Made by a program: the position numbers and the translations under genes. A DNA stretch of 32,605 nucleotides from Pseudomonadota bacterium. GTDB lineage: Bacteria > Desulfobacterota > Desulfovibrionia > Desulfovibrionales > Desulfovibrionaceae. Positions 8,043 through 16,120 of this stretch are shown here, piece by piece (position 1 is the stretch's first letter; the number at the start of each line of letters is the position of its first letter). The notes under the pieces are model-generated. The model saw only the letters and a list, made by a program, of their open reading frames with translations. It did no database searches and was not told the origin of the DNA. The DNA lies in assembly GCA_018817515.1 (NCBI GenBank), contig JAHIUD010000038.1:1-32605 (forward strand), read 5' to 3'.

Positions 8043-9430
8043 CCAAGCCTTTTTCCGGGTGCAGCCGCATGGCCGCGCCCGCCCCCTTCCGACTCCTCGG
8101 ACTCTTGCTCCTTGCCCTGGCTTTGTCCTGGGGCTGCGCCAAGCCCGTGGCCCCGCCGCCGCCGCCGCCGCCACCGCCTCCGGTCAAGGCCGAGCGGCCC
8201 TGGTTCGAGCCCTTGAGCGTTGAGCAGGCTCTTTCCCGCGTGGCCCAGATGCACCCGTCCACCCAGGGCTTGTCGTCCTGGCGCGACCTGGAACCCGGCC
8301 TCAAGGCCAGCCTGTCCTACGTGTCCGCCAAGCCCGCCTCGCAGGTGGCCGTGGCCCGGCCCGGCCTGAAGCTCACCTGGGGGGCCATGCGCCTGACCCT
8401 GGAGGACCTGCTGGCGGCCCTGCCGTATCTGGACGCCGACCCGGCCCTGCTGGCGCGGGTCTTCACCTGGTTTCCCACGGAGCCGGAGGACACCCTGGTC
8501 ACCGGCTACTACGAGCCGTACCTTGAGGCCAGCCTGGAGCCTGATCCGGCGTATCCCTACCCAGTCTACGGTGCCCCAGCCGACATGCTCACGGTGGACC
8601 TGGGCGAGTTTCATTCGCGCTGGAAGGGCCAGCAATTGCGCTACCGCATGACCAAGAACGGCATCAAGCCGTACCACTCGCGCGGGGAGATCGACTTCGG
8701 CGGGGCGCTCAAGGACAAGGGCGCGGAAGTGGCCTGGGTCAAGGACCGCATCGACCTGTACTTTCTGCACATCCAGGGCTCAGGTCGGCTCATCCTGCCC
8801 GATGGCAGCGTGAAGCACATCCTCTACGCCAACAAGAACGGCCGCGATCTGGCCATGCTCGGCCGCACCGTGATCCGGCGCGGCCACCTGACCCGCGACG
8901 AGGCCAGCGCCCCGCGCATCAAGGGCTTTGTGCAGCAGAATCCGCACCTGGCCAAGGATTTGCTCTCCGAGGATTTGAGTTACGTGTTCTTCAAGCTCTC
9001 GGACAATGGCCCCTTCGGCAGCATGGGCAAGCTGCTCACGCCCATGGGCTCCATCGCGGTGGACCGCTCGCAGATCCCGTTGGGCGCGGCCCTGTCCATG
9101 ACCACGACCCTCCCGGTGCCCCCGCAGGGCGGGCCGGGCCGCCTGTCCGGGCTCATGCTGGCCCAGGACACAGGCGGGGCCATCGTGGGCAAGCATGTGG
9201 ACCTGTTCTGCGGGTCCGGGCCTTACGCCGAGTTCGTGTCGGGCCGCATGAAGAACCCCGGCCAACTGCACCTCCTGGTGAGCAACCGCGCCCTGGCCGA
9301 GTTGCCTTCGGCTTCCGGCAATGGCGCCACTGGCGGAAGCGCCCCGAAAAACGGCAACGGCGCCAAGAACGGCAACGGCGTGAAAAACGGCAACGGCAAC
9401 GGTGGCGGCAACGGGGCGCAGGCCCAGTAA
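8039..9430 (+). CDS. mltA: Membrane-bound lytic murein transglycosylase A
   Basis: 463 residues. Lytic transglycosylase that cleaves peptidoglycan to 1,6-anhydromuropeptides in the periplasm. The signal peptide ends near Cys33 (SWGC, an atypical lipobox with Trp at -2), followed by ten consecutive Pro. The MltA barrel includes TGYYEPYLEASL and YFLHIQGSGRLILPDG. The C-terminal 3D domain has LAQDTGGAI and HVDLFCG with the conserved aspartates. The last 35 or so residues are an Asn-Gly-Lys repeat tail not typical of the family. Start ATG overlaps the upstream stop (ATGA), with AGGAA ahead. A strong terminator follows. Confidence 0.95.
   Translation: MTKPFSGCSRMAAPAPFRLLGLLLLALALSWGCAKPVAPPPPPPPPPPVKAERPWFEPLSVEQALSRVAQMHPSTQGLSSWRDLEPGLKASLSYVSAKPASQVAVARPGLKLTWGAMRLTLEDLLAALPYLDADPALLARVFTWFPTEPEDTLVTGYYEPYLEASLEPDPAYPYPVYGAPADMLTVDLGEFHSRWKGQQLRYRMTKNGIKPYHSRGEIDFGGALKDKGAEVAWVKDRIDLYFLHIQGSGRLILPDGSVKHILYANKNGRDLAMLGRTVIRRGHLTRDEASAPRIKGFVQQNPHLAKDLLSEDLSYVFFKLSDNGPFGSMGKLLTPMGSIAVDRSQIPLGAALSMTTTLPVPPQGGPGRLSGLMLAQDTGGAIVGKHVDLFCGSGPYAEFVSGRMKNPGQLHLLVSNRALAELPSASGNGATGGSAPKNGNGAKNGNGVKNGNGNGGGNGAQAQ
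9345..9420 (+). repeat. Asn-Gly codon repeat in the mltA tail
   Basis: An imperfect tandem array of AACGGCAACGGC-type units, broken by AAG and GTG codons, encodes a low-complexity Asn/Gly/Lys tail after the MltA domain. The repeat is in frame and could vary in length by slippage. Confidence 0.7.
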
Positions 9431-9470
9431 CGCGCGAACCGGCGCTGTCCCGGCCATTGAGGCGAAATGA

Positions 9471-9505
9471 AGCCGCCGGAGGGAGTTCCTCCGGCGGCTT
9501 TTTTT
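9471..9505 (+). terminator. Terminator of the AI-2E/mltA operon
   Basis: Perfect 12-pair stem AGCCGCCGGAGG (9471-9482) and CCTCCGGCGGCT (9488-9499), loop GAGTT, then a run of T. It partly overlaps the end of the convergent ribB gene. Confidence 0.95.
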
Positions 9506-10148
9506 ATTGGTCCGCAAGCCGCCTGTGGCGCACCAGGTCGGCCACGGCCAGCACCGGCAGCCCGGAGGCCTCGGCAAAGGCCACGATCTCCGGCAGGCGG
9601 GCCATGCTTCCGTCCGGGTTGGTCAGCTCGCAGAGCACGCCGCAGGGCTCAAGACCGGCCAGGCGCATGAGGTCCACCGTGGCCTCGGTGTGCCCGGGGC
9701 GCTCCAGCACGCCGCCAGGCCGGGCGCGCAGCGGGAACACATGGCCGGGGCGGCGCAGGTCGCCTGGCCGGGCGTCCGGCGCTGCGGCCGCCTGCACCGT
9801 GCGCACCCTGTCGGCTGCGGAAACGCCGGTGGTCACGCCCTCGGCGGCCTCGATGGTCACGGTGAAGGCCGTGCCGTGGCGGCTGGTGTTGGCCGCCACC
9901 ATGGGCGGCAGGTCCAGCGCATCTGCTTTTTCGTCGGTCAGGCAGAGGCAGACGATGCCGCTGCATTCGCGGATGAGCAGAGCCGTCTGCGCGTTGTCCA
10001 GCGTCTGGGCCGGGAAGACGAGGTCGCCCTCGTTTTCCCGGTCCTCGTCGTCCACCACCAGGACGCCGCCACCGCGCCGGAGTGAGGCCAGGGCCGCCTC
10101 CAGACGTGCGTCGGAATCGCCAAAGGTTGAGAGAAGGGACTGATTCAT
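9504..10148 (-). CDS. ribB: 3,4-dihydroxy-2-butanone 4-phosphate synthase
   Basis: 214 residues, the length of a single-domain RibB (no fused GTP cyclohydrolase II). Converts ribulose 5-phosphate to the four-carbon precursor of riboflavin plus formate. The acidic metal-binding loop [10 protein letters not shown] is at residues 33-42. [29 protein letters not shown] with the catalytic His, and GHTEATVDL all match the family. ATG at 10146-10148 has AGGAGG 7-8 bases ahead, and the start lies downstream of an FMN riboswitch. The longer open frame upstream is the riboswitch leader and is not coding. The gene stands alone, so the other rib genes must be elsewhere. Confidence 0.96.
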   Translation of the reverse strand: MNQSLLSTFGDSDARLEAALASLRRGGGVLVVDDEDRENEGDLVFPAQTLDNAQTALLIRECSGIVCLCLTDEKADALDLPPMVAANTSRHGTAFTVTIEAAEGVTTGVSAADRVRTVQAAAAPDARPGDLRRPGHVFPLRARPGGVLERPGHTEATVDLMRLAGLEPCGVLCELTNPDGSMARLPEIVAFAEASGLPVLAVADLVRHRRLADQ

Positions 10149-10153
10149 GGTGC

Positions 10154-10166
10154 GCCTCCTTGAGGC
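10154..10166 (-). promoter_or_regulatory. Hairpin masking the ribB ribosome-binding site
   Basis: Minus strand GCCTC-AAG-GAGGC forms a five-pair stem that buries the AGGAGG of ribB. It sits between the FMN aptamer and the start codon and could be the translation-off element of the riboswitch. This is inference from the fold; I cannot compute energies. Confidence 0.5.
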
Positions 10167-10283
10167 AATGGGACCAGAATCAGGGCGTAAAAGACAGACC
10201 GCCAGCCGAGGCGCAAACCCGGCGGGCGGGCAGGCGAAACGGAGGGCGCGCGCGGACAAAGACGCCCGTCGCGGGTGTGCTGC

Positions 10284-10460
10284 CTCATTCTCTTCCATCC
10301 GGACTGTCACCGTCGGCTCCGGCATCGCACCGGAATCTGCTGACCCCGCTCCACGCTGGAGCAGGCGCTCGCGGGCTCCCCGGAAGATAACGCCGCCCTG
10401 AAAGGCCGCGCGCGTCCGGGATACCGCCGGTGGGGAATTGCACCCCGCCCTGAGAACAAG
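10284..10460 (-). promoter_or_regulatory. FMN riboswitch (RFN element)
   Basis: On the minus strand the conserved blocks appear in order: TCTCAGGGCGGGGTGCAATT, CCCCACCGGCGGTA, GAGCCCGCGAGCGCC, GGTCAGCAGATTCCGGTG, GCCGACGGTGACAGTCCGGA and TGGAAGAGAATG. These are the FMN aptamer signatures. The variable stem between the second and third blocks is rather long. FMN binding would reduce ribB expression. About 135 bases lie between the aptamer and the start codon and contain the RBS-masking hairpin. Confidence 0.95.
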
Positions 10461-10468
10461 TGCCCGCA

Positions 10469-10497
10469 ACATGCCAAAGACGGCGGCGGCGCGTCAA
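10469..10497 (-). promoter_or_regulatory. Putative ribB promoter
   Basis: Minus strand TTGACG (complement of 10492-10497), 17-base spacer, GCATGT. It sits just upstream of the FMN aptamer, where a promoter is required, but the -10 match is poor. Confidence 0.35.
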
Positions 10498-10503
10498 TAC
10501 GGA

Positions 10504-10536
10504 AAAGCCGCCGAGAGAATTCTCCCTGGCGGCTTT
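10504..10536 (-). terminator. Terminator after the peroxiredoxin gene
   Basis: Nine-pair stem AAAGCCGCC (10504-10512) with GGCGGCTTT (10528-10536), and an inner GAGAATTCTC dyad. On the minus strand it ends in TTTT. It separates the redox cluster from the ribB leader. Confidence 0.8.
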
Positions 10537-10563
10537 GCTGTGTTTGCAGGCTGGAGCGGGCCG

Positions 10564-11160
10564 CTACTTCAGCTTGTCCAACTCGCCCATGATGACGCCG
10601 AGGTCGGGGCGGCGGTTGACGTCAAAGGCCTTGGCAAAGCGGATGACGCCCTTCTTGTCGATGATGACGATGGCCCGCTCGCTGGTGCCGCTGGTGCGCA
10701 GAAGGCCGTAGCGCTTGGCCACTGCGCCGTGGGGGAAGTCGGACAGCACCGGGAACCACAGGCCGTGCATCTCCACCGCCCAGGCATAGAGGCTGGGCAC
10801 GTTGTCCACGCTGATGCCCAGGATCATGGCATCGCGCTCCTCAAACAGGTCGCGGGTCAGCTTGTAGCCGGGCCACTGGTCCGAGCACACCGGCGTGAAG
10901 GCCGCAGGCACGAAGGACAGAACCACGTTCTTTTTGCCGCGATAGTCCGACAGGCGGACCTTCTCGCCCGTGGTGGAGGGCAGGGCGAAATCCGGGGCCA
11001 TCTGGCCGGGGCGCACCTTGAGGCTGCTGTCCACGGGCTTGAGCTGGCCCGGGTCGTAGATCATGTCCTTCAGGTCGATGGCCTGGGCCGGAGCAGGAAG
11101 GCAAATCGGGGTCGCCAAGACAAGGGCGGCGGAAAGGATAAAGGCGTTGAGTTTGCGCAT
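10564..11160 (-). CDS. Exported peroxiredoxin (AhpC/TSA family) with one cysteine in the mature protein
   Basis: 198 residues. A signal peptide ends near AQA at residue 27, so the protein should be periplasmic. The peroxidatic site is FVPAAFTPVCSDQ with Cys92 in the T-P-V-C context, and the domain starts with GQMAPDFALPSTTGEKV. No other cysteine follows, so a resolving Cys is absent and a 1-Cys mechanism with an external thiol donor is expected. The upstream gene, 24 bases away, encodes a CPRC thioredoxin-fold protein that could be that donor (inference). The start has GGGAG ahead. Family members reduce hydrogen peroxide or organic peroxides. Confidence 0.9.
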   Translation of the reverse strand: MRKLNAFILSAALVLATPICLPAPAQAIDLKDMIYDPGQLKPVDSSLKVRPGQMAPDFALPSTTGEKVRLSDYRGKKNVVLSFVPAAFTPVCSDQWPGYKLTRDLFEERDAMILGISVDNVPSLYAWAVEMHGLWFPVLSDFPHGAVAKRYGLLRTSGTSERAIVIIDKKGVIRFAKAFDVNRRPDLGVIMGELDKLK

Positions 11161-11184
11161 GGGGACTCCCGTATGGCCGCTTGG

Positions 11185-11742
11185 CTACTGCACGCCGGAG
11201 ACGCGCAGCATGTTCTCGAGGAACTCCTCGCCGTTGCCGAAGGGGCCTTCCTGGATGTGGAGCACCTGGAAGCCCTTGCCGTCCGGCGTGGCCTTGAGCA
11301 CCATGTAGGTCGGTGTGTAGACGTTGCCGAAGGCCTTGTGCAGCACGTAGTCGCCGTCCTGGAACAGGGGCAGCGGGATTTCGAACTGCTTGCGGAAGGC
11401 GTTGACCTCAAAGCCCGAGTTGCCCGCGCCAAGGCCCAGCATCTTGAGCTTGCGCCCCTGGGGCAGGGCGGTCAGGTTCTCGAAGACCTTGTTCACGGAC
11501 CGGGCCGAAGCCTGACAGCGCGGGCAGTACATGCTGAAGATCTCCACCAGCAGGGCCTCGGCCTTGATCTGAGACAGGCGGAAGCTTTTGCTGCCAGGAG
11601 CCAGGCCAAGGTAGGCTGCCTCGGGCGCAAGGGGCGCGGCCTTGATCTCCAGGTCCGGCAGAATGTCGCCGACCTTGGGCTTGGCCAGGGCTGGCGCGCT
11701 GAACAGCAGCAGGGCCAGCAGGGCGGCGGCGAATCTCTTCAT
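11185..11742 (-). CDS. Periplasmic TlpA-like thioredoxin-fold protein (CPRC)
   Basis: 185 residues. The signal peptide ends in ALA at residue 20. The redox motif is CPRC at 73-76 in the context VEIFSMYC. A second conserved block reads LGLGAGNSGFEVNAFRK, and a YTPTYMV segment provides the cis-Pro loop. It is a thiol-disulfide oxidoreductase-like protein of the TlpA/ResA group. It shares LGL...S-x-Y-C-x-x-C and LGLxAG with two other proteins in this window (starting at 17693 and 21958). Start ATG has AAGGAG upstream. It lies between fdhB and the peroxiredoxin gene, which it may serve. Confidence 0.85.
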   Translation of the reverse strand: MKRFAAALLALLLFSAPALAKPKVGDILPDLEIKAAPLAPEAAYLGLAPGSKSFRLSQIKAEALLVEIFSMYCPRCQASARSVNKVFENLTALPQGRKLKMLGLGAGNSGFEVNAFRKQFEIPLPLFQDGDYVLHKAFGNVYTPTYMVLKATPDGKGFQVLHIQEGPFGNGEEFLENMLRVSGVQ

Positions 11743-11835
11743 GGCAGGCTCCTTGGCGGTTGTTGGAAATATGTCGAGAGGTGAGAATAACTCCTGGTTT
11801 CACTATGGCAAGCCCGCACAACCGCTAAAATGCAA

Positions 11836-11904
11836 TCGGGGGGGGCACATCGCCCCCCCCGAAGGGGAAACCGCCAGATTGGTCCAACCTTCCCGGCGGT
11901 TTCC
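11836..11904 (-). terminator. Tandem hairpins downstream of fdhB
   Basis: Two strong dyads lie between fdhB and the next gene. GGAAACCGCC (11866-11875) pairs with GGCGGTTTCC (11895-11904). An 11-pair stem of TC, eight G and C (11836-11846) pairs with 11852-11862, including eight C. Neither has a classic T tract on the minus strand, so they may act as leaky terminators or 3'-end stabilisers. Confidence 0.6.
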
Positions 11905-11937
11905 TATCTAGAGGTGCGTTCCACTAGTTCATTTGGC

Positions 11938-12660
11938 CTAGCCCAGCAAAGCCCGCACGGGCCTGGTCAACGCGGCCAGAGCCTCCTGCCTGGTGTACAG
12001 GCGGCGGGTGGGGGTAGCGTCGGCCATCAGGGTCTTGGCGTACAGGGCCGGCTTGTCCGCGGTCAGGAAGATGACCCGGACGGAGTCCTCGTCCACGAGC
12101 TGTGCGCCCGGGAACTTCTTCTTGGCCTCTGCAAGCGCCTTCTTGGCCAGGGCCAGCATGGCGTCACGGTCACCGAAGTTCATGGTTCCGGTGGGGCAGG
12201 ACTGCACGCAGGCCGGGAGTTTTCCAGCCTTCACACGGTCGTTGCACATGTCGCATTTGCTGATGACCTTGGTCTTCTTGTCCACGCGCGGGATGTCGTA
12301 GGGGCAGGAGTTGCGGATCGCCGCAGCATCCTCCTTGGCCGTTTTGGCGTTGTAGATCACGGCGCCGGTGTCCGGATCCTGGATGATGGAGTCGGGCAGG
12401 GAAGCGCCGGACTTGCACGGGGCGTCCAGGCAGTGGCGGCACTGATCGGGCAGGAAGAACCAGTTCATCTTGCCCTCGATCTCCATTTCGCTGAAGCGCA
12501 CGAGGCGCAACGTGGTGGCGGAGAGGTCGGGCGGATTCTGGTGCGAACCTGTGTTCACAGTCTTTTCGCCAGGCAGTTTCTTCCACTGCTTGCAGGCGAC
12601 TTGGCAGCCACGGCAGGCGGTACATTTCGTCAGGTCGACGAAGAAGCTCTTACCACTCAT
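11938..12660 (-). CDS. fdhB: Formate dehydrogenase beta subunit, three 4Fe-4S clusters
   Basis: 240 residues, ferredoxin-like electron-transfer subunit of the periplasmic enzyme. Cluster ligands: C-x2-C-x2-C-x3-C at 13, 16, 19 and 23; C-x2-C-x4-C in DQCRHCLDAPC; a single CP in NSCPYD; and C-x2-C, C-x3-C-P in SKCDMC and ACVQSCP. The total of twelve fits three clusters, as known for Desulfovibrio gigas-type FdhAB, rather than the four of FdnH-type subunits. There is no C-terminal membrane helix, so the dimer is soluble. The ATG has AAGGAGG and lies 11 bases after the fdhA stop. No cytochrome c gene follows. Confidence 0.93.
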   Translation of the reverse strand: MSGKSFFVDLTKCTACRGCQVACKQWKKLPGEKTVNTGSHQNPPDLSATTLRLVRFSEMEIEGKMNWFFLPDQCRHCLDAPCKSGASLPDSIIQDPDTGAVIYNAKTAKEDAAAIRNSCPYDIPRVDKKTKVISKCDMCNDRVKAGKLPACVQSCPTGTMNFGDRDAMLALAKKALAEAKKKFPGAQLVDEDSVRVIFLTADKPALYAKTLMADATPTRRLYTRQEALAALTRPVRALLG

Positions 12661-12671
12661 GACGTGCCTCC

Positions 12672-15600
12672 TTAAGCCTTCCGGACGTTGACCATGAAGG
12701 CCTTCGTCTCGGGTATGCCGGTGTTAGGATCGCCGACAGACGGGGAGAGCAGGTTGGCTGCATCGCCGCCGTCCTTGGGGAACCGCCAGCCAAAGTGCCA
12801 GGGAATGCCGACCTCGTGCACGATGTTGCCCTGCACGACGAACGGCTTGAAGCGCTTGGTGACGATGGCCTTGGCCCAGAGCTTGCCGCGTTCGTTCTCC
12901 AGCCAGACCTTCTCGCCGTTCTTGATGCCGCGGAGGGCAGCGAGCTCCTCGCTCATTTCGCAGAACATCTGCGGCTCGGCTTCAAGCAGCCAAGGCTGGT
13001 AGCGGGTCTGCAGGCCCGTCTGCCAATGCTCGGTGACGCGGTAGGTGGTGCAGACAAACGGGAAGCGCGGATCGCACACGGCCGCTTTCTCGCCCTTGAA
13101 GGTGAGGGCGGTCGGGTTGTGCAGCACCTTGGAGTACGGGTGGCTGGACACGGGGCAGTCCAGCGGCTCGTAGTACTCGGGGAAGGGGCCGTCGTTCAGG
13201 CCGGGGCCGAACAACTGGGCCATGCCGTGCACCTGCATGATGAACGGATGCACGGAACCGGGGGCTCCGCCGCCGTCCACCACGTCGATGTCCCAACCCT
13301 TGCCGTTCCAGGCCAGGATGGGCTTCTGGGGAGCGTAGGGCTTGCCCGTGGCGTCGACGCTGGCGCGGTTGTAGATGACGCGGCGGTTGACCGGCCAGGA
13401 CCAGGACCAGTTGGGGAACAGGCCAACCTCGGCCTGGGCCGGGGTCTGCTCCTTGGAGCGCTTGGTCGAGCGGTTGTCCTTGGGATCGGGGCCGACATAG
13501 GAGCCACAGTAGATCCAGTTGCCGGAGCAGGTGCTGCCGTCGTCGCGCAGGGCCGGGAAGGCGGCCACCTGGGTGCCGGCCTTGAAGACCTTCATGGAGC
13601 CGTCGGGCTGCTTAACCTCGACGTCCTTCAGGTAGTAGCCGTTGATGAGCTTGGCGGTCTTGTGCACATCGAAGCCGTGGGCGCTGGTCATGTCTTCCCA
13701 GTTCAGGCCGAGCACGGGCTCGGGGAAGGCCCCGCCTTCCTTCTTGTACAGCGCGCGCACCTTGTCAGCCAGTTCGGCGATGATCTCGCCGTCAGGACGG
13801 GAGTCGCCCAAAGGCTTGGGGCCCTGCTGGCGCCACTGCATCCAGCGGCCGGAGTTGGTGATGGAGCCTTCTTTCTCGATGGACACCGCGCAGGGCAGCA
13901 TGAAGACCTCGGTCTTGATCTTCTTGGGGTCCATGCCCGGGCCCTGCCAGAAGCTGCCGGTCTCGTTGTCGTAGATGTTGACGTTGACCAGCCAGTCGAG
14001 CTTGGTCAGGCCTTCGCGGGTCTTGTTGGAGTTGGCGCCAGAGCAGGCCGGGTTCATGCCCCAGGCGAAGAAGCCCTTGAACTTGCCCTTCAGCATCTCG
14101 TCGAAGAGCACAAGCCAGGAGGCGTTCTGCCCTGCGTCGAGCTTGGGCATCCAGTCGTAGCCCACGGCGGGCTCGGCATTCTTGTAGAAGCTCTTGATGA
14201 GGCTCACGGCGTACTTGGGATAGTGCTTCTTCCAGTTCATGCTCTTGGGATCGTGGGACACCGGGGCCACGAGCTTCAGGTAGTCCTCAAGCTTGGGCTG
14301 GGCAGTGGTCGGGGTGGGCATGTAGCCGGGGATGATGTGGTAGAGCAGGGCCTGGTCGGTGGAACCCTGTACGTTGGACTCGCCGCGCAGCGCGTTGACG
14401 CCGCCGCCAGCCACACCCATGTTGCCGAGCAGCATCTGCACGATGCTCATGGAGCGGATGTTCTGCACGCCGACGGTGTGCTGGGTCCAGCCCATGGCGT
14501 ACATGACGGTGCCGGCACGGTCAGGCTTGTTGGTGGATGCGTATGCTTTGTAGACGGCCAGCAGCTTGTCCTCGGGGGTGCCGGTCATGTCCACGGCATT
14601 CTTGACGCTGTAGCGGCTGTAGTGCTTCTTCAACAGCTGGTACACGCACTTGGGGTTCTGCATGGTCATGTCGCGCTTGGGCGCGCCCTTCTCGTCGAGG
14701 GCGAACTTCCACTTGCTCTTGTCGTACTTGTGCTTGGCCTCGTCAAAGCCGGTGAACATGCCGTCCTTGAAGCCGTAGTCGTCGCCGACGATGAACGTGG
14801 CGTTGGTGGCGTTGATGACGTATTCCTTGAACGCCATGTCGTTCTCAAGAATGTAGTTGATCAGGCCGCCCAGGAAGGCGATGTCCGAGCCGGAGCGCAG
14901 GGGCGCGTAGATGTCGGCTTTCGCACTGGTCCTGGTGAAGCGGGGGTCGACGTGGATCAGGGTCGCGCCCTTTTCCTGCGCCTTGGTGACCCATTTGAAG
15001 GAAATGGGATGGTTTTCGGCAGCGTTGCTGCCCATGATAAGAATGCAGTCACTGTTCTTAAGGTCGATCCAGTGATTGGTCATCGCGCCGCGTCCGAACG
15101 ACTCTGCCAGAGCCGCTACAGTTGCGCTGTGTCAAATACGGGCCTGATGTTCTATGTATACTAATCCCAGAGAACGCAGGAAGGCCTGATAGGCCCAGCA
15201 TTCCTCGTTGTCGATGGCCGCGGAGCCGACGCTCGCCAAACCGTCGCAACGGTTGACGACCTGGCCCTGGGCGTTCTTGGTGACAAAGGTGGCGTCGCGG
15301 TCACGCTTGATGTTTTTGGCGATGCGGTCCAGCGCCCAATCCCAGGACTTGGCTTCCCACTTGGTGCCGAAGGGCTTGCGGTACATGACCTTCTGCAGGC
15401 GCGGGTTCTTCTGCCCGGGGGTGCCTTCGGCCAGCTGGTAGATGCTGGCGCCCTTGGCGCACAGCGCGCCTTCGTTGATGGGGTGGTCAGGGTCGCCCTC
15501 GACGTTGATGGCACGCTTGGTGCCGGAGAGGGCTGTGTTGACGATGAGTCCGCAACCGACTGCGCAGTAGCAGCAAGCGGTGGTGGTCTGCTTGCTCCAG

Positions 15601-15725
15601 TCGGGCTTGAGCATTGCGATGCGGTCGACGGCTGTGGGCTTCATTGCGAAGCCGATGCCGCCAAATGCCGTGCTCAAGGCCGCTGCGGCGGAGAGTTTCA
15701 GGAACCCTCTGCGCGAAAGCTTCAT
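12672..15725 (-). CDS. fdhA: Periplasmic formate dehydrogenase alpha subunit with selenocysteine 198
   Basis: 1017 residues if the in-frame TGA at 15132-15134 is read as selenocysteine. A Tat signal begins with SRRGFLK (residues 4-10), so the folded enzyme is exported. One 4Fe-4S site is formed by C-x2-C-x3-C at 51-58 plus Cys89. The TGA sits in the context ARI-U-HS, the active-site pattern of selenocysteine formate dehydrogenases. The protein continues in the same frame with molybdopterin-binding family sequence to a normal C-terminus ending in a molydopterin dinucleotide-binding domain. It oxidises formate (or reduces CO2) at a bis-pterin Mo or W site. ATG at 15723-15725 with GGAGG ahead. 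Confidence 0.96.
15099..15134 (-). promoter_or_regulatory. Selenocysteine UGA and bacterial SECIS hairpin in fdhA
   Basis: The TGA codon (15132-15134) is followed after about 19 bases by a minus-strand stem CGGCTC, loop TGGCA, stem GAGTCG (15115 to 15099). Its distance and apical G-rich loop suit a SelB-binding bacterial SECIS element inside the coding frame. Confidence 0.8.
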
Positions 15726-15754
15726 GTGGCCTCCGTTGTTATGGGTTTTCATCC

Positions 15755-15997
15755 TTAGCTGCCTAGCGTCTCCCGGCTGAGCCGCACCAGAAGGCGGTAG
15801 CCGGAAAGCACAGGAGGGGCCTCGGGACGGGGCTCGGCCTGGCGCTTTTCGTGTTTCACGAAGGGCGTCAGCTCGAGTCCGCGCACCTTGCGCCGGACCT
15901 CTGCCAGGTCCAGGCCAAGACCCCCGAAGGGCAGGGTCAGCAGGCTTGGGCCATTCTGTTTGTTGGCTCCCAGGGGAGCGATGGTTAGGGTATCCAT
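15755..15997 (-). CDS. 80-residue protein of unknown function at the head of the fdh operon
   Basis: 80 residues without cysteine, signal peptide or membrane helix. The first half has a Gly/Leu-rich segment (LPFGGLGLDLAEVRRKVRG) and the second half is charged and Pro-rich (EKRQAEPRPEAPP). I do not recognise it. A good ribosome-binding site (GGAGG, five bases before ATG) and its position 29 bases before fdhA support a real gene. It may be cotranscribed with fdhAB and could be an accessory or regulatory protein, but nothing in the sequence says which. Confidence 0.6.
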   Translation of the reverse strand: MDTLTIAPLGANKQNGPSLLTLPFGGLGLDLAEVRRKVRGLELTPFVKHEKRQAEPRPEAPPVLSGYRLLVRLSRETLGS

Positions 15998-16012
15998 AGT
16001 ACCTCCACTCTA

Positions 16013-16051
16013 TGTTGTTATTCCTAGCACAACAAGTGGGGTTTGCGTCAA
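16013..16051 (-). promoter_or_regulatory. Putative fdh promoter with a TGTTGT-N10-ACAACA dyad
   Basis: A perfect inverted repeat, TGTTGT (16013-16018) and ACAACA (16029-16034), lies 16 bases before the 80-residue gene. A minus-strand TTGACG (complement of 16046-16051) is just upstream, so the dyad would cover the -10 region. The -10 itself is weak. An operator for fdh is inferred; no regulator is assigned. Confidence 0.45.
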
Positions 16052-16120
16052 ACAAAGCACTGCCTACGCAAGCTTTGGCACCGGCGTACAGAAGGGGAGG
16101 TTTGCCCGGTGGCGGCTTGT

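Noticed and set aside
8152-8182. CCG trinucleotide run as a regulatory or mobile repeat
   Set aside because: It is in frame and encodes a polyproline linker after the lipoprotein Cys; noted only as part of the MltA gene.
9504-10472. RibB with a 108-residue N-terminal extension
   Set aside because: The extension translates the FMN riboswitch and its leader; the ATG at 10148 has a proper ribosome-binding site and fits the family length.
12795-15164. 789-codon plus-strand open frame over the formate dehydrogenase gene
   Set aside because: Antisense shadow of fdhA. No ribosome-binding site, and the composition is typical of reversed high-GC coding sequence.
12672-15725. Frameshift or nonsense mutation splitting fdhA
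   Set aside because: The TGA is in the exact selenocysteine context, the frame continues unchanged, and a SECIS-like hairpin follows.
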